Positions 62,590 through 64,000 of a DNA stretch of 64,000 bases are shown piece by piece. The first letter of the stretch is position 1, and every line of letters begins with the position of its first letter. Both the position numbers and the translations under genes were made by a program. The notes beneath the pieces are model-generated. The model saw only the letters and a program-made list of their open reading frames with translations, had not been told where the DNA came from and ran no database searches. The stretch is from Streptomyces sp. DH5 (GTDB taxonomy: Bacteria; Actinomycetota; Actinomycetes; Streptomycetales; Streptomycetaceae). The stretch is taken from NCBI RefSeq assembly GCF_020873915.1, contig NZ_JAHWGP010000038.1:1-64000 (forward strand), written 5' to 3'.

Positions 62590-63468
62590 GTGCACCCGGT
62601 TTCCGCGCCGCGCACCCGGCCGCCCGGTTGCGTTCGGTCGCGGGTGCGGCGGACCAGCCGTGCGGCCTGCCTGGTGCGGCGCACCATCGCGTACCCCTCG
62701 TCAGGGCACGGTCCCGGGCCCGCGTCCCCGGGCCAAGACGCGGGTGAGGGAACGCCCCCTCCACCTGTCGTTCGAACTCGGCGGTGGACGTGGACCGGCG
62801 CACCGTCACGCGCCGCAGGGCGTACGCCCCCTGGGCACGCCGCGCGCCGCGCGAGGCCGTTGCCGACGGCGACGGCGACGGCGAGGGCGAGGGCGTACCA
62901 GGTTCTTCGCACCGCCTCGCGCACCCGGCGGCTGGAGCAGCCGTAGGGGTAGGCGAACGAGGCGGGTGCGGTGCCCAGCCGGTCGGAGACGATCCCCTTG
63001 CACAGGATGAGCTCGGCCCGCAGCCGGTCCTCGTCGAGCCGGTCGAGCTGCCGGTGGCTGTGGCTGTGCCCGCCGATCTCCACACCGGCGGCGGCGAGTT
63101 CGCGCATCTGGTCCCGGTCGAGCATGGTGTCCAGCCCGCAGCCGTTGTCGTGCGGCCCGCGCAGCCGGCCGGTGGAGAGGAACAGGGGGGCCGGGAAGCC
63201 ATGCGCGTCCGGCACGGGCAGGGCGTGGTGGTGCACTCCCTCGTGCCCGTCGTCGAACGTGACCAGGACCGGCCGCGCGGGCAGCGGACGGCCCGAGCGC
63301 CAGTGGGCGGCCGACCGGGGGTGGTGACGGGGGTGAGGCCCCGGTCGGCGATCACCGGCATCTGCCCGGCGAACGCCTCCGGTGTCACGGGCACGGCGTG
63401 GGTCGCCTCGTTCGGGCGGGCCGACACCGCGTGGTGCGCATGAGGATCGGCGCGCGTACGTCAGTCAC
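62590..63468 (-). pseudogene. Frameshifted polysaccharide deacetylase gene
   Basis: From GTG 63468 the minus strand reads TDVRAPILM, then within a few codons shifts to VSARPNEATHAVPVTPEAFAGQMPVIADRG, shifts again to LVTFDDGHEGVHHHALPV (the NodB motif 1) and GVEIGGHSHSHRQLDRL (motif 2), continues through SFAYPYGCSSRRVREAVR, then needs two further shifts for YALRRVTVRRST and YAMVRRTRQAARLVRR. At least four indels separate parts of an otherwise normal deacetylase. A GACGGC/GAGGGC hexamer array at about 62866-62895 expands one part. The gene is inactive unless these are sequencing errors. Confidence 0.7.
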
Positions 63469-63881
63469 GGGTGTCGTCCTCCCCGACGGCCGCCGGGGGT
63501 GGGTGACCCCGCCCCACCCGCCCGGCCCGCACGCTCCCCACCAGGTGGCCGCCGGCCGCCGTGAGCACCAGGCGACGGTCGCCCCCGCGCCGCCCGGGCG
63601 GCCGAGCGGGGCGTCGCGCAGTCCCCGCGCCACCCCGGCCGGCGGCATCCGGGTGGTGTACCGGTGTTCGGACTGCAACCACATGCCGGCTTTGCCCCCT
63701 CGAAGCGTCGGATGCCGTACTTCGTTCCGGCTTACGCGGTGGGGGGCGTCAGGAGCCGGAAGTTCGCACGGCGGGATCCGGCGCGGAATTGAATCAGTAA
63801 CAGTTTTGGCATGAACACTTCCAGTCAACACGCGTAGTTGGTAGGACGGTTGCGGCAGAGATCCTGCTCAAGGGAGGTTCC
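63469..63881. other. Degenerate region upstream of the deacetylase remnant
   Basis: No intact gene is visible. On the minus strand, frames shift between RGLRDAPLG and LVLTAAGGHLVGSVRAGRVGR at 63470-63640, which may be the tail of another decayed gene (glycosyltransferase-like by feel only). From about 63780 the sequence becomes AT-richer (GAATCAGTAACAGTTTTGGC) and should be the promoter of the last gene; AAGGGAGG at 63870-63877 is its Shine-Dalgarno. Confidence 0.4.
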
Positions 63882-64000
63882 ATGAGACGTTCCCGGCCCC
63901 TGCTCTTTCTCGGCACGCTCCTCCTCGCCGCCACCACCGCCCTCACCGGGGCCACCGCGGCCCAGGCGTCCCCACAAGCCGCCGACGGCTACGTGGCGCT
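63882..64000 (+). CDS. Secreted protein, N-terminal part only (cut by window end)
   Basis: The first 39 residues (MRRSRPLLFLGTLLLAATTA then LTGATAAQASPQAADGYVA) are a signal peptide with a probable cleavage at AQA-S, followed by the mature start. AAGGGAGG lies 4 nt before ATG 63882. The rest is outside the window, so no function can be given; a secreted enzyme or lectin is possible. Confidence 0.75.
   Translation, partial: MRRSRPLLFLGTLLLAATTALTGATAAQASPQAADGYVA

Noticed and set aside
63385-63831. 148-codon minus-strand frame at the deacetylase 5' end as a separate gene
   Set aside because: Its last part is the GTG start of the deacetylase before the first frameshift, and the rest switches frame within a degenerate region.

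Overview
The window is a very GC-rich actinobacterial chromosome segment, and everything points to Streptomyces: coding regions with almost exclusively G or C in third codon positions, many GTG and TTG starts, short translational overlaps (GTGA, ATGA, TTGA), leaderless-looking promoters, an IdeR/DmdR-type iron box, streptogrisin-type proteases, a SepF-like protein beside a DUF5685 gene, and a gene order (tlyA-nadK-recN ... pyrG-Nudix ... ald-parA-scpA-scpB-rluB ... cmk-plsC-der ... sflA ... dnaE2) that I remember as the conserved core of Streptomyces chromosomes. No phage, plasmid, IS element, CRISPR array or tRNA was recognised.

Layout. 1-383: end of a ribosomal RNA operon (23S tail, 5S, terminator). 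419-4810: an Arg/Asp/Gly-rich disordered protein with internal duplications, a DUF1015 protein and a HAD phosphatase. 4860-7838: an iron-box-controlled FecCD/FecE-type siderophore import operon without its binding protein. 7822-12134: SCP2-like protein, TlyA, NAD kinase, RecN. 12139-18000: a decayed MraY-like gene, a glycosyltransferase, a PucR regulator and a GH15 glucanase. 18233-24223: CTP synthase, a Nudix hydrolase, a STAND-type ATPase with TPRs, alanine dehydrogenase. 24594-29786: a chromosome-organisation operon (ParA, a ribbon-helix-helix partner, ScpA, ScpB) ending in a pseudouridine synthase. 29827-33035: an NrtR regulator with a near-perfect operator, an ADP-ribosylglycohydrolase and two COG3541-type nucleotidyltransferases; this is the most suggestive functional cluster in the window. 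33058-38177: Rieske lipoprotein, then aroH-tyrA-cmk-plsC-der. 38248-48383: hypotheticals, a WYL-regulator remnant, an orphan CtaD, an I78-like peptide, PAP2 phosphatase, glycosyltransferase, DHA2 transporter, glutaryl-CoA dehydrogenase-like enzyme. 48434-50376: SflA (SepF-like) and a cysteine-tailed DUF5685 protein. 50674-57246: a secretion-rich stretch (two streptogrisin-type proteases, a lipase, an LPMO with a sortase signal) interrupted by a broken dnaE2 and a divergent cupin/MarR pair. 57480-64000: a mixed accessory tail with small enzymes and regulators, two decayed regions, and the start of another secreted protein.

Two themes stand out. First, housekeeping genes are intact and tightly packed, while at least five accessory genes (MraY-like, WYL regulator, dnaE2, an unknown gene near 57.6 kb, a polysaccharide deacetylase) are frameshifted or truncated. 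This is either real gene decay or, for the pure frameshifts, sequence error; the WYL internal deletion and the dnaE2 truncation cannot be explained by single-base errors. Second, regulatory DNA is unusually readable: an iron box, an NrtR palindrome, a double MarR-type operator, a 15-bp palindrome before the acyl-CoA dehydrogenase, and several -10 boxes placed 6-8 nt before a start codon.

All functional assignments come from reading motifs and from recalled family knowledge; no database search was run.
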